The notes under the pieces are model-generated. The model was not told the origin of the DNA and did not search any database. It worked only from the letters and a program-made list of their open reading frames with translations. DNA of 64,000 bases from Omphiscola glabra. Its lineage: Eukaryota; Mollusca; Gastropoda; Lymnaeidae. Below, piece after piece: positions 42,816 through 57,000 of this stretch. The position numbers and the translations under genes are program-made. Location: contig OZ024807.1 of the NCBI GenBank assembly GCA_964017045.1, positions 17,763,813 to 17,827,812 on the forward strand, read 5' to 3'. Within the stretch, counting starts at the first letter, position 1. Each line of letters starts with the position of its first letter.

Positions 42816-44484
42816 TATAACAGTTTATTGAATTGTTATAACATGCACTTACATCATATTAATGCTGTAATTATTTTAGTCAGTACAACTAAACTGCTAT
42901 GATCCATGATAAACCTTTCACAACAATATTCACAGGCTGGAAGACAAATGACCATTCATGGATGAATCATATAAATGTATATGTTAAAAATAAGTTATAC
43001 TATATTCAAATACAAACAGGTTTCACAAAAAAAAAACAGCTTAGCAGTATATTTCACTGAATACTTCTGTATGCAGTAATTTATGACATAGCTTTCCATT
43101 TAGACTACAAAACAAATGGTTGGTTTAGTTAACAAAAAGGGTGGCGTGGGGGTTGTCAGCCTTGAGAAGTTGCACAGGGTTTGAACATTTTACCTAATAA
43201 AAACTAATAAAATAAATAATGAAATTATTTTGTTTGCAGACAACATACTTTCATGTTGATGTCTTTACTGGACACTCTTATTTCTAAACTGGATGCAGTG
43301 TTCAAATTTCTAAAATCTCCACCACCTCTGAAAACTCAAAGAATTTCACTAGGTACAAATGTATTTTTCAAAGTATTTAAAAAAATGTATTCCAAGGCAG
43401 AGCTATAGAAAAAAATAGTACTAATACATTGGCATATGTTGATTGTGGTAATGAAAACTTAAATTCACTGTTTTTGTCATTCATTCAATGAATTTTATAA
43501 TAATTTAATCATTCATTCTAGGCTACATACAAAAATTGCATCAGAATTACTCCAGCCTACACATGACAATAGATTATTTAATGTAGGTGACAAAATAGTG
43601 AGCAGGTCTTGATGAGTGGCAACAATTATCACATTATCAACTCTAATACACATAGGAATCTATCACAATCAATTCCTTAAGCAGATGACATGTCATATAA
43701 CACTCTAGTGAGATTCTGAAAATTTTTACGTTTGTTAATTAAATAAATGAGTTTTATACTGTTGTGCTTTTCAATTAAAAAGAAATTATTTTCACCTGCT
43801 CAGAGTAGCTTTGATCTATTTATTGTTGGTTTTATCAGCCAAAATTCAAATACAAATATGTGGTACTGAACAGAGTCCCAAACCAATACTGCATAAAAAA
43901 ATTATTATTATGGCTGATGGCACATACTTATAGGAATAATTATTGTGAGGGTCTTTGTAAGATCTCCAATAATTTTGTAAATTTATAAACATGGCTGCAC
44001 AGGGCAAGGCATACAGGACAGACTAGCAGACATGGATGAAATCTTCAACTCTGTGTTGGTCTAATACTAAGAGAATATCAACAAAAACTAAAAGATGACA
44101 TTGATCTCCTACTAGTGGACATTGGAAAGGCGATTAATTCTCTGACCCGTGCCCTAAACAAGTGCCTTTCAGGGTGTGCTGTATAAAGAACAGTCATTAT
44201 AAAAATCATCTTAAAAATGTATTTATCATTTCACTAAGTATAGGATGATTGGAAGCTAGATGGCATTTTTAATTTTATTCACAATAATCATAACTAAAAG
44301 TTTTGTTGACATGGTTACCCACTGCACAACCCATCATTTTCTTAAATCGTGAGTCTAAAGATTAAAAAAAAAAGAAAAAGAAAAAAGGTTTAAAGCACCA
44401 GCCAATATAATGAACGTAGTTTTATTATTACGTTTAAAGGACAAGTTAATTAAAACTAAGCTTCAGTTTCATTTATGTGACTGT

Positions 44485-44757
44485 AGAATCATGAAGTCAT
44501 TTTTGTCTATAATCATGAGGTTACTAAGACTATAATCATGAAGTCAATCTGACTTTATAATCGTGAAGTTAATCTGACTTTATAATCATGATGTCAATCT
44601 GACTCTATAATCATGAAGTCAATCTGACTTTATAATCATGAAGTCAATCTGACTTTATAATCATGAAGGCAATCTGACTGTATAATCATGAAGTCAGTAT
44701 GACTGTATTATGATAACCATGATGTCAGTTTGACTGTAAAATCATGAAGTTATTAAT
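44485..44757. repeat. 25-bp minisatellite, about 11 copies
   Basis: Unit AATCTGACTTTATAATCATG AAGTC with minor changes. Confidence 0.9.
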
Positions 44758-44984
44758 CTTTAAAGTGAAGGGAAACTAATTAAATGAAATATATAGCATT
44801 AAATTTTATAAATACACTATTTAAGTTTTGACAAATCTTTCCTCGTAAAGAGGGGAAGTTAAATATACAAGAATATCCTCAAAAATTCTTGAATATAATA
44901 ACTAAAATAAAGGGCTTGTCAGATAATTTAACTGTTCTGTGGTGTGTCGGAGACAAAACTGTACAGTGCTGGGTCATAGATAAT

Positions 44985-45195
44985 ATATGTTTAGACAGAT
45001 GGGCCAAAGAAATTAGGCAATTCAGAGAATTGACTCATAAGTTTAGACAGATGGGCCGGAGAAATTAGGCAATTCAGAGCATTGACTCATAAGTTTAGAC
45101 AGATGCCAGAGAAATCAGACAGGCCATTCGGAGAATTAAGTTTAGGCAGATGGGCCAGAGAAATCAGACAGGCCATTCAGAGAATGGACTCATAA
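44985..45195. repeat. About 50-bp tandem repeat, 4 copies
   Basis: Unit carries AAGTTTAGACAGATGGGCC and TCAGAGAATTGACTCAT. The third and fourth copies share an inserted CAGACAGGCC. Confidence 0.85.
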
Positions 45196-45721
45196 GGGGT
45201 GAGAATGAAGTGAATATTTCGTTGACTCCAACCAAGCAACATACTGAGTAGTGATGACAAATCCAGAGACTTATACTTACAGAGTCTAATCAAGCTAAAG
45301 TGAGACAACTTCTGGGAGACAAGTATCATCACAGATTTCATTTGTCAACAGTTTCAATAAAACATGGAATTCCTCCCCCCCCCCCCCCCCCCCCCCCCCC
45401 GGCGATTATGTGTCCTGACATAGAAGGCCATTAACAAGACCAGAGAAGCTTATTTAAAGCTCATCTCAGCTCAGAAGAATTTTAGCACTTGAAGTTGAAG
45501 TACAGTGCATACACTCAACACCTGTGTTGTTTAATATCATGACTAGAAAACAATACATCTCCCTCAGAAGATGTGAAAAATGTCATAGGAGAAAAATAGT
45601 GGGGTGTTGTTTTTTTTTTTGGGGGGGGGGGGGGGGGGGAGGAGAGATGCTTTGCTGTTTAAAATATGTTTCTCATTTTAAAAATAACAATGTTTCTCCT
45701 TTTAAAAAAAAACAACTAAAG

Positions 45722-45845
45722 CCAAGAGAGTGGACAGTCTATCCAGTAATTCACTGAGTAATCTCAAGAGTGGACGGTCTATCCAGTAATTCACTGAGTA
45801 ATCTCAAGAGTGGACGGTCTATCCAGTAATTCACGGAGTTATCTC
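45722..45845. repeat. 40-bp tandem repeat, 3 copies
   Basis: Unit AAGAGTGGACGGTCTATCCA GTAATTCACTGAGTAATCTC; the third copy ends CACGGAGTTATCTC. Confidence 0.9.
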
Positions 45846-48800
45846 AATTGGTTTGATTGAATTTTTTTAGCTGTTAATACCTGTAAATAGAAGTAGTATT
45901 CAATAGCTGAACATGTGCTTTCTCCTCAGGGCTTCTTAACATTGCTGGCACATAGCTTTCTAATCATTATGTGTCAGTTATTCATATTTTAACAAAAAAA
46001 GATTGGGACCATTAGAAAATGGCTTATCATACCATCTAGCACAAATGAGATAGAATAAATAAGAACGAAAAATAGTTACCTCTTAAAGCAAGTCCGAAAC
46101 AAAGACGGTTACAGAGAAGACAGATAAATATATAAAGTCCTGTAGCAACTTGGACAATTGATCTGTATGTTATCTTTAGACAATTATGTTAATTGAAATT
46201 GAATGTACATGCCATTGCAGGAAGAAATATAAAAAACATTAACAGAGTCATTTTGGATCCTCTGTCTTGCCATAAATTTCTGCCATAAATATGGTGACAA
46301 CCAAGAAGCCTACGGGCTGCAACTTCAGTAGGCAATCTGTTCTTACCCTAACAAAGTGTACAAGTCCTGTTGTGACTTTCATTTACTGTGAGAGTGTGCT
46401 ACCTCCTGACCAGCTGGCCAGCCTGACTAAATAAAATTATGATTTGATATTAATATTTCAGTATTTGTACCCAAATATCAGAAATGTGAGGGGAAAAACG
46501 TAAGCACAAACATAGTCACTTTTATCAAATTTTATATGAATAGCGTTAGTAATTGTCTAAAGTAAATCCAAAATATTGTACAAGTGAAAACAACTGGTAA
46601 AATAGATCTCAATTTCTGGTTTTTCTTGTTCCAGATGAATGAATTTAAAACTGTATAAATCTGTCAATCCCTGAAACTGGAAGAGTATGTGTTTCCAGTT
46701 GTCAGTAGATGTGACCAAAAAATCCTATGATAAAACTAAATTGATCAGAAAAAAATTATTATTAAAGTGATCTTCACCAATGCAGTGAGAAAAAAAAATC
46801 ACTAAAACAAAGTTTCAAAAACAAAGCACAGAGATAAAATATGTATCCAACAAGGACAGCCACTAAGTAACAATGATAGTTACCATCAGAATCTCTAGTA
46901 GATTTCATCATTTAATTGAAGTTGATATCACTGCACATGCACAAATATGAAAAGTTAACAAAAAACAATCCATCCAATATTATGGGCATGTAAGTTGCTG
47001 TCAGAGCATCAGAAGTGCTGACACAAATATATTCACTGTCTTTAGTTTAACCCAGATCAGCAAAACTAGCTGAACTGCAACAAAGAAGGGGAGCTTTATT
47101 AAGTTAAATAAACAGACTATTCGATATTATTGAGGAGCTTATAATTAAGAAATTCTATTACAGAAATATTGAATTCTTTTTAAAAAGAAAATTTTACAAG
47201 ATCCCATTCGTTTGAATTTTAGCACAAAATTACATTGACAGATCACTTAAAAGTCTAAATGATAGTTGTTGGGTATTGGGTAAATAATATATTTACAGTA
47301 ATATCATTTTTAAATTTGACATTCTTTGAAATAAATATTTGTACAGATTGTTTTTCAAACATAAATGGCAAAATTTTGGAGGGAACAGACTTGTTATATT
47401 TGTTTTGAGGTAATTTATGATTTGTATATATTATACATTTATATATACAATGAGTGAAAGAACATAAAGAATAAAAAAAATGTATACTAATTTAACTGGC
47501 TAAAAGTGTGTAAAATGCAAAAATAAATAATTTGAAATATATAAGTTTATTACCTAGTGTCAGACATTTTAGTTTTTATTAATAAATTAAAATTCCTTTA
47601 TCAGATTCTCTCAACTTGCACTGATTGAGAACCATTGATATGATCGACTGGATGTGAAAAAAAAAAAAAAACTAAATATACTTTTATCACAGAACATCAG
47701 GTTATTACAAATATAAAAACTGAGAACATTAAATTATTTAAATATATTTTTGAAATTTCAAAGTTAGAATATGCTGTGTTAAACCTGGGCTTTGGAGCAA
47801 GCAATTTTATTTAACTCCCAAATCGGATAAACTTCTTTTTTTTTAGCTCTATAATTCATAGTAAAAGAGTGAGGGTTAAGAGATGGCATTGTGCAGATAT
47901 GAGAGGCAGAAGATAAGAGGAATGAGGGAAAGTAAGGTAATGAGGAAATCATAGGCTTTTATAAAGAAAATGTAAATGCTCAGACAAGAGTTTCTATAAC
48001 CAAGTAGATGGGGGGAATATAGGGTGAAAACACATTAACAAAAATATGGTAAGAAACTAAATTTTGATTCAAAAACGTGTATAAATTTACTAGAATTTAT
48101 ATACGTCTTTTTGTCCCTTTCGAAAGGTGATATTGAATAGTATTATTAAATGGAAATGTGACAAAGCATTCAAATGGTCTGAGGACAGAAACATCTTACA
48201 GTAGGAAGCATAATTCCAAGCCATTGTGCTTTGGAAAATCCAATACATTTGTTAAAGAAATCCCTAGCCGACTTTCAATTACTTTAAAATATTCATGCTT
48301 TTGAATTTATGGTATTCATGGTTAATAATAAAATAAATAAGAAAATAATATTTGATTAAAATAATTTATCCCTGTACAACAATAAAATTTAAGAAATTCT
48401 TCTTCAAATATTCAATTTGGCTTTGTTTTTCCTTTCTAAATGTTAACATTTTGATTGAGTTCAGAGCAGATGACAGACCTAACGAATTGAGTTCCACTTC
48501 CAGAAAAATAAGCCTGTGCTCAAAGATTTAGCTCCACTCCAAAGCCCTATGCATTTCAGCATGCTAAATAATCCCCACCTCCCCTGTCTCCCATTTCTTT
48601 TCTTTTTTCAAATTAAATACAAAATTTTAATTCTATTGATTCAACATAATTTGAAAGAAAAATTATAACTGACTGTGATAAACAACACAAAATTATTCTT
48701 AATTAGCATAGTGAAGTAAGGCAATAAAATTAACCAATGAAATTAACACAAAAATGGAAATGTACAAAAAACCATAGGAAGAAATCCACACAAAAAAAGA

Positions 48801-49394
48801 AACTGTTTAAGATAATTTACTATTGTAAGTCTCAACACACTGAGAAGTATGAGGCGTGAACTAAGTCAGAAAGAGAAAACGTGTTTAATGTTTTGAACTT
48901 TTATCATTTTTTATAGCACGTAAAAGACATTGTACCATCTTGGACAACAAGATAAACAAAACCAAAATGTATAATAAATGAATTTTTAATAAAAAAATTT
49001 AGTTTTTTTCAAATTGGGATTTTATCAAATGGGTTAAAATTCATATTTCATTCCTTTTAACTTTTATGCTTTTAAAAGTTTTTAGCTTTCTGTACTAGAA
49101 ACTGGTTCAATGCATTTATTTGCACAAAAAAAATTTGATGAATTTTCCTTAAACAGAAGAATGTCAGATTTTAAAATAAAATAAAAGCCTACATTAGCAG
49201 ACTTTTTCTTTGATATAATTTTCTTATCCAGATAGAGTTCGTTTTTAACTAAAATGGTATGAGTTTGCACAGTTCTCTTTTCATTTCCCATGCTGACACT
49301 TTCATTATTATATGAAAATCATTCTTATTTAAATGTTTATATAATCTAGCGCTCAAAATTGTTGTCTATATAGAATTTACAAAAAAAAATTATT

Positions 49395-49417
49395 TATATA
49401 TATATATATATATATTA
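49395..49417. repeat. (TA)n microsatellite
   Basis: About eleven TA dinucleotides after an A-run; no other structure nearby. Confidence 0.85.
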
Positions 49418-50970
49418 AAGCCATTGAAGATCTATATAATTAATATCTATAATACTCACTGAAGAGCATAAGTTACTACAATAAAAAGTATGTGGGCAAA
49501 AATTAGCAACTGGGTATCTCAACATGCATGTTGTAAAAAATGTATGTATAATGATAATAAATATGTTTACAGTTAAAACATTTTTAATTGTACATTCTGA
49601 ATAGTCTTATCTCATTCAATATGGGGGAAAAAAATCACAATGTAGCTATCAGTCAGCCAAACAATTTGTGTAGACAGTCTTCTCACAATTATACTTCCTT
49701 AAAAAAGAAAAGGAGAGTTAGAAATTAATTAACTTCAAAAATAAAACTAGGAAAAAAAAAATTGATGATGTAAGAAACTTATAGTTTAAGGAAATAAGTC
49801 TAACTACCAACCAAATAAAATAGAATGTGTAACTATTATTCAGATACAACTTTCTTTCCTAGAAAAAAAGGACTTTGATATTGCTATAAAAATTAATATT
49901 GCTTTTCTCACAAGTTAAGAGAACTTTGTTCCTTTAATAACCCAAAAATTACATTATTATTATGTTTAAAAATATTTCATTAGCTACCATACAGAAAAAA
50001 GTGATTACAAAAGTCAAAATGTTTAAAAGATATTAATAATAGATGTACCAATTAGACAACAGAAAACATGTTTACCAAACAAACAATCCAGTGTAAACAT
50101 TAAGTATATAAAAATAGAGGCAAGGCACTGACAAAACAGAGACAATTGTTTACTACACAGTAAAATGAATTTCATTTTTCTTTTGTTGCATATTTTTGCC
50201 TTGTAACTTGAAGCAAATTATGATCCTTTGATAACTCAGAAAAGAAGACTAGAACTTTGTAAAGGATGATAAAACATTTAAATTAAACAGGTTATTAAAA
50301 AATTTAACAAAATAATATAATATGAAATAAACACCTAGTATATTTCTGCACATAATGTACTGATTTATTTCTCTGTATAAAGATTAGAATATGTCTGATC
50401 TTGCAGTTACATGAAAAAAGTATATTTGCAAGGGTGGACAAGATAGAGAAATGACTAATTTTGGATCTTGGAAGGAGTCATGCACAATTTATAGTAACCA
50501 ACAATTTTTTATTCAATCATTTTATTGCTACACACATTTTTAACTTGGATTTGTAATGTGACAGAAATATCACAAACATGATCATTTAAAATTATAAACT
50601 AAGGCATATTTTAATAAGTAATATTAGATAAATGATTTTGCCACTATAAATAAATTACTGGAATATAATCCAGCAAAACTGGCCAAGGAAGATTCAAGCA
50701 GGTTGTCATTCTTATGATAAGATTTGCTTACAACTTAGAACATGCTGTGAATACTAACTCTGCATACTTCCAAATGTATTAGTCCTGGAATTGAGCACCA
50801 TTCAATACTACTTTCTCAGTTCTTACACAGAGCGTATTTGTTGATTTGTTTAACTGTCTTAATTCATAACAGGTGATATGAGTCCCTCTATAAAAATCAC
50901 ATGGCCTTAAATTGTTCATTGCCTAGATATAAGTGGGCGGAAAAAATTAACAACAGCACTGCCTAATATG

Positions 50971-50976
50971 TTTATT
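50971..50976 (-). terminator. Candidate poly(A) signal of the USP2-like gene
   Basis: AATAAA on the minus strand, about 30 bases after the stop codon at 51007-51009. Use of this site would make a very short 3' UTR; many more AATAAA strings lie further downstream, so the true site is uncertain. Confidence 0.25.
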
Positions 50977-51006
50977 GTAGATTATCTAATGATTAGACTA
51001 CCTGGA

Positions 51007-54000
51007 CTAACTACACAGCTCATAAAATAGAACATAAGCTTCAGAAGACACCACTTCATTTGATCGTGCACTTGATACCCTGTGGGGGAAAAATAATGGT
51101 TATTGTATAAGATAACTCTTTTGTATCAGAAACATTAAGTCTGAGATTAGGGTTAATTAGATTTTTTTTTGTCCTACTCCATAATTTGCTATGTCTGTTC
51201 ATGAGATGATATAATTAGTGATTTTAAAAAATTGAAGTGTAAATCCCACGTGCTAAAAATGTGAGTACCACAAAGTAAATGGATGAAGTATGTGGGCAGA
51301 GCTGAGGATGGTTACCACAAGGTTGGTAGCATGGATATAATTTTTAAACCAAGGAAGAAAGATGAATTTCAAGAGTTTAGGTCACAAAAGGAGTCAAAAG
51401 GACAATAAGCGAAGATGAAAATACATGGATCTTTTGACGTTTTGGCTTTAAGATCTAATTCATAAAATAGTGCAATCGTGATAAAATTAATTATTTATTG
51501 ACCATTTGATTTTCCAGCAATACCAAATGAAGCATTTTTGCTACAAATAAGATTATAGGTTTGGCTCACCTTGAATCATTGAACAAAAACCACTCTGACG
51601 AGTAAGGGTTTCGACAGTAAGCTGTATAGTGACCCGAACTCGTTCCCCCTGAATGATTAGACACGGCGTACAGGTCATAGAGTACACGGCGCCCACCTGA
51701 AACACCTTCAGCAGCAAAATCTGTCAGGTCAAGGCCTTTGATGGGAAAATCAACCAAGGTGGTCAGTTTCCGTCCAAATCTTTCCTGGCTAAACCGTTTC
51801 AAGTCTGATCATTTGGTCAAGGTAATATGAACAGAAAAAATTCCAAAAAGATTGAATTATCATGAAACAATACTTCTCAAATGGTCTAAGTCTATTATTT
51901 ATCTAAAGCATAATAGCATTCCAACTAACATAATTTACATAAATTCCAGAGTATTTCTATGCACACTAAATTTAAAGATATTTATCAACCAAAAATGAAA
52001 TGGTTGGATCGCTATTATTTTTTTTCTCCACTGCATAAGGAGTTTTTTAAATAAATAAGCTCTAAAAAAACAACTAAAAACGATTTTCCTATAATAGAGG
52101 TTAAGGGGCATTGAAGATTTGACAAAACATGCATTCAAGTAACACACTTTATAAGCATCTCACTTGGTGCGCTACCCCTTCCAAGGCTGCACATTTTTTT
52201 CACACCCCGACCAAATTAATGTTATAATGTCCCACCCACTTTTACACCACAGATTTATTTCACCAACTATTTCAGAAAAAACAGAAATATATAACGCACC
52301 AAATGCCCTTGCGATATTTTTTTTATGAATCTCATTTAGTGCAGTTATCAGGAATTTAATTTCATGAAATCAGTGTTATCTTATTTCTTTCATCTTTCCC
52401 TTGAAAAACAGGAAAAAAATCCTTTTTTTCTAAGGGTGGGGGTGGGGGGTGTTTTGCTGAAAATTTGAAAAAATGTGTTGTCATTTACATCGAGTGCATG
52501 TGCCAAGTTTCAGCTCGATAGATTGATGGGAAGTGGGTCAATTAGTTAATATAAAGGATTTAAAAAGTATACTTTTTAAAATCAAATGAATATATATTTT
52601 AAAGATTAAAATAATAAATTACAAAGGTACCAAACATACTTGACTAAAAAGAGAATGAGATAAATACTTGTACCATTAGCTCCACTTAAGGAACTAATAA
52701 CAAAAATTATTAAAAAAAACAATCTTTCTTTTTGAAATGTTAACATCTCTGATTTCAGTGAAATATCCGTTCATGTCAAAGGATACGTAAAACAAGGATC
52801 TTGGGAAAACGTTGAATAGAAAAACTTTTGGTGCATGATCGCCGGCTTTTACACTTTGTACACATCTGCAAATAAAATACATTTTAAAGAGTATGAATTT
52901 GATATGCTTCAACTATTTACTATCATACCTTTTTTGTGGTATTGGTGCTGAGGGCTGGGATTAGAAGCTTAAAGCTGTTGCCAATGACTTGGATAAGAAG
53001 CTAAAGGTTGTCCACAATAAAAGCAGAAAAAAAAATTTGTGGCTTTATTTTATTAAAATATTATTGGTAGCTACAAACTGGTGACCATTCATTTAAACTG
53101 ACCGGCCTCTCCTCTGCAGCAAGCTCCTCCTCCTTCATAAACAGCTTCAAACAGTCTTCTAAGTTCACCTCATGACGATTCTAGAAAAAAAAATGAAAAC
53201 TTTTTTAACACTTAAACTTAAATACTTGACATATTTTTATTTCAAAGGGAGACAAAGTTGAGGTAATAGACAAATTCAAATGCAATTATAAATAGCATAA
53301 TGAAATTATTTTTCTTTGCTTGTAGAATCAAATGATATTAGTCCAGTTTTGATAAAGTAAATTTTATTTCAAAGGAACCCAATAGTTTGAAAAAGAAAAA
53401 AAAGACCTTACCTTAGGAATTGACAGAGACAAATCCCAAAAAGGATCAAAGGTTACAGACCGATGGCTGCATTGAGAGAATTTTAGCTCACTTTTCAGCT
53501 GGCCTACAAAAATATCTATCAAATGAAAGGAGAATTCAATAAATTATAATGCATATCCATTTTCCTTAGAAGTCATATGGCCTACATGCTTATTAGTCCT
53601 GATTTAACTTTAATGAGCATAAAATAAATCCATTATATCAATGCCAAAATAAAGAAATGTTTTACTTTATCACTGGTTTTCAAATGAATTACACATTTCA
53701 GTCTTCCTAAAATGCAACACAAATCCTAATTGATATGTATAATTTCATTATATTCAAAGCGACAAATCTCTCACCAACAATCATGCTATTATCCCTGTTC
53801 AAATAAGCTTTCCAGTATTCTTGTGCTTTGCCACTATCACTGGAAAGAAAGAATAATAGGAATTTTGAGGCATTAAAATTGCTTCAGAAATGCAGCAGAT
53901 AATTTAGGAACTATTCAAAGAAACATGGCAATGTGAGTTTGTAAGTCAATGTTTTTTTTATATTTCAGTAGTTAAGTATTGATATTGCAGTTACTAAATG

Positions 54001-57000
54001 TTGGTCATGTGAAAAATGTCTGATTGATGTGGAAAAACCCCAACCTCTTGTCACCACGTGGATATATGACTGAGCTGGGTGTAAGCTTTAGTATCACAAG
54101 GCCACAGATGCCATCTCAGTTAAACTGGTTATTCCAGAAGAAGGCTACAAGTACTAAATTACCATATTCGAAAAATTGCCCCCAAAAATCAGGTGTGTCT
54201 TATACTCAAAATTAATACAAAAATAGTAAAAACTTTAAGGGTCGTCTTATAGTCCATAGCGTCTTATAGTCCGTAAAATACGGTAACATCCTTTCATTAA
54301 TTTCTTACACTTTTTTCTCCAGCTGATCATCATCAAGTATAATAGGTGCCTGCTTTTTTGTAACCCTGTTGACATCTTCATGCAGACCTTCAAGTAAGTA
54401 CCTCAGAAATTCTTGGCAATCTTGTTGGCTAATATAATATAAATATAAATGGACAAGAATTATTCAGGATACACAAGTAACAAAACCAGACTTTCTTAAC
54501 GATAATATATTATTTTTTTCAGTATGTTGTATAAGTGATCTCAAGAAGGAGTCAATGGGGATTTGAAAGGCTCAGGGGCATTTCAAGCAATCTTTTGAAA
54601 ACTCTACAAATATATAAATACAAGCCTTTATATGAAATTTGAAGCTGATCCTAATATGTAATATATTTATGAGATGAACTTCAATAAATTTAAGATCAAA
54701 AGCCAATTAAGATCCCACAATTTGTAACAACATAAAAAAAACAGCTGTTTATAATAAGCAGATATAATCACCACATTTTAAATGATTTACAACAAATTTA
54801 ATGTTAAACACTTACGCATATCCCATAAATCTTGGGGCAAATTTCTGAATTTGTGTCTTAAAAGCATTTGGAGAGACTGCAGCTTCCTTCTCCTTCCACA
54901 TGGATTGCATTAGGTTAGCATATGCTGAAAACATATAGGAGATGATATTTATCAGGCTTATTACAGAATCATTTCATAAATTCATTATGAAAATAAATAT
55001 TCTTGATGTATGCGTGATTTCAATTGAAGACAATTTCTGTTGGAAATTAAGTCCTTTAGATTTTTTTTCCTAATTGATACTTCATTATAAACTAATGGTT
55101 TACAAAAGGTATTCAATCTCAAATCTGTATATTCATCTGGACTTTAAAAAACAATTTGGACCTAACAGCCAAGAGTACATCCAAAACTATAACAATCACT
55201 ATGCCTCTAAGTCACCACTACCTATACTGCATATATATTCCCGTTACATGCTTAGTAGAAAAAGGTAGAAATTTTTTAACAAAATGATTAATAACCTTAC
55301 AGAAGCAAACCCATTAATGTATATGTTTAAAGTTTAGGTGTAGACCTTTAATAAGAATCCCTTTCATGTTGCTGGTAGAGGTGTTGATATCCAGGTGGTA
55401 CTTTTCATCTAAACACCACTCCAGGAGTAGTCGGGTATTGCTGAGGCACTGGAGGACACTGTTCATAAAACACTGCAAAGAACAATTTGCATGATATAAG
55501 CCTATATTTTTATTCATAACAAGATAATTCATTAAGAGGAAATTGAATGAAGTTCATTAGAAACATAGCTTTTTTTTTATAAACTTGCTTTAAAAAAAAT
55601 CTAATGAAACAAATATGCCCACTGCAATGGGAATAAGATGAATTTGCATTTTAAAAAAGGATTCTTTTGTAAAACCTAATCTTGTAAAAACTCAGTTTAG
55701 GACAAAGAGAATTTAATCTAATTAAAGTAAAAGAACATCTTTCATTTGTTGTCAGCATTCATCATAATCTAACCCATGAATTAACTATGTGATTATAATG
55801 AAGATTCTCGATTAGCCTCTTTGGATAGCTTTACAAGTTTAAATACAGAAAGATCTTAATAGTTCTAATAAGCATTGCTTGACCATCCGCCCTATGGACC
55901 TACAGATGGAAACACTCTCTGAAGGTCTTCACATATAATGCTTGAAATTTCCATTTTTTTTCTCAGGTTTTAAGTTTTGGAGAAAAAAAATTTGACATGT
56001 TTTATGGAAGGTGGATTGTCAGATTCAAAGTTATTTTACTACTTTACTACTTGAGAAAATGTAAGACATGTTGCTGACACATTAAATGAAGAATTTGGAA
56101 TATAAAAGAGCAGGTCATTTTTTACTATGATTGATCTGAGTTACTATTTTTATGTGCAATTGACAATGCAAACTTTTTGGCTTAAAACTGTTTACATGGG
56201 TTTTGGTGACAAACAATTTAAAACAACTATATCTACTATAACTATACACTAGAACAGAATATCTTTACCGTATTCCCAAGATTTCGTAGTCCAACTTTGC
56301 CTCCATCTTTATATTTTGCAGTCTGTAAAAGAAATTTGTTAAAAAATGATAAATGAAAATATCAAATGTTTCAAAACAATCAATTATAGTTAATGAAAAT
56401 TCAGAATGCCTGAAACTAAAAATGGACACCATAAAACTTTAAAAGGATGGGTTTTATGTGGGAAATAATTGTGTATCAGAGAATTCTGGTTATTTTCGCA
56501 AAATATTTTTTTTTCAATCACATTATATTTCTAAGATTTTGGTATTATATTTTACATGTAAATAAATGATAATTTATCATTTATTAATGGACTCAACATT
56601 AAACATCTTAAACTACAAAACATCATTTTAAAGTATGTAAAAGAATTTTTAAAATATGCTGAAATATAAATAATTATATATATGACCTAGGAGTCCCTTA
56701 CACAGAACATGAATTTAAAAATGTGTTAAGTCTGAAAGAGTGAAACATAAAGATCCTCTATTATGATAATATGCAAATAATTGTAATTATATTTTGAAAA
56801 TAAACGAATAGGTAATTATTATTATTATTAATGTGTAATCAATGGCAAAGACATGTTTTTAATTAGATTTCAATAGAATATAAGGTTGGTGAGAAGTAGC
56901 ACATTTATATAATCTAATAAAATTATTTTGATTTTTTAAATATAATCTAGAATAATATTATTGATTGATAAGAGACCGGATGCAAGCCTAATCAGACGTT

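Larger units (their letters stand above)
40626..51006. other. About 10 kb AT-rich intergenic or 3' UTR sequence
   Basis: No coding block on either strand. Holds the degenerate GACAGCTGAAATGTG repeats (41340-41560), the LINE 3' end copy, repeats A and B, the hAT MITE, three minisatellites, a 26-C run (45375-45400) and a run of about 19 G (45621-45639). From 45.85 to 51.0 kb nothing but A/T-rich sequence was seen. Part may be 3' UTR of the protease gene, which is transcribed into it. Confidence 0.5.
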
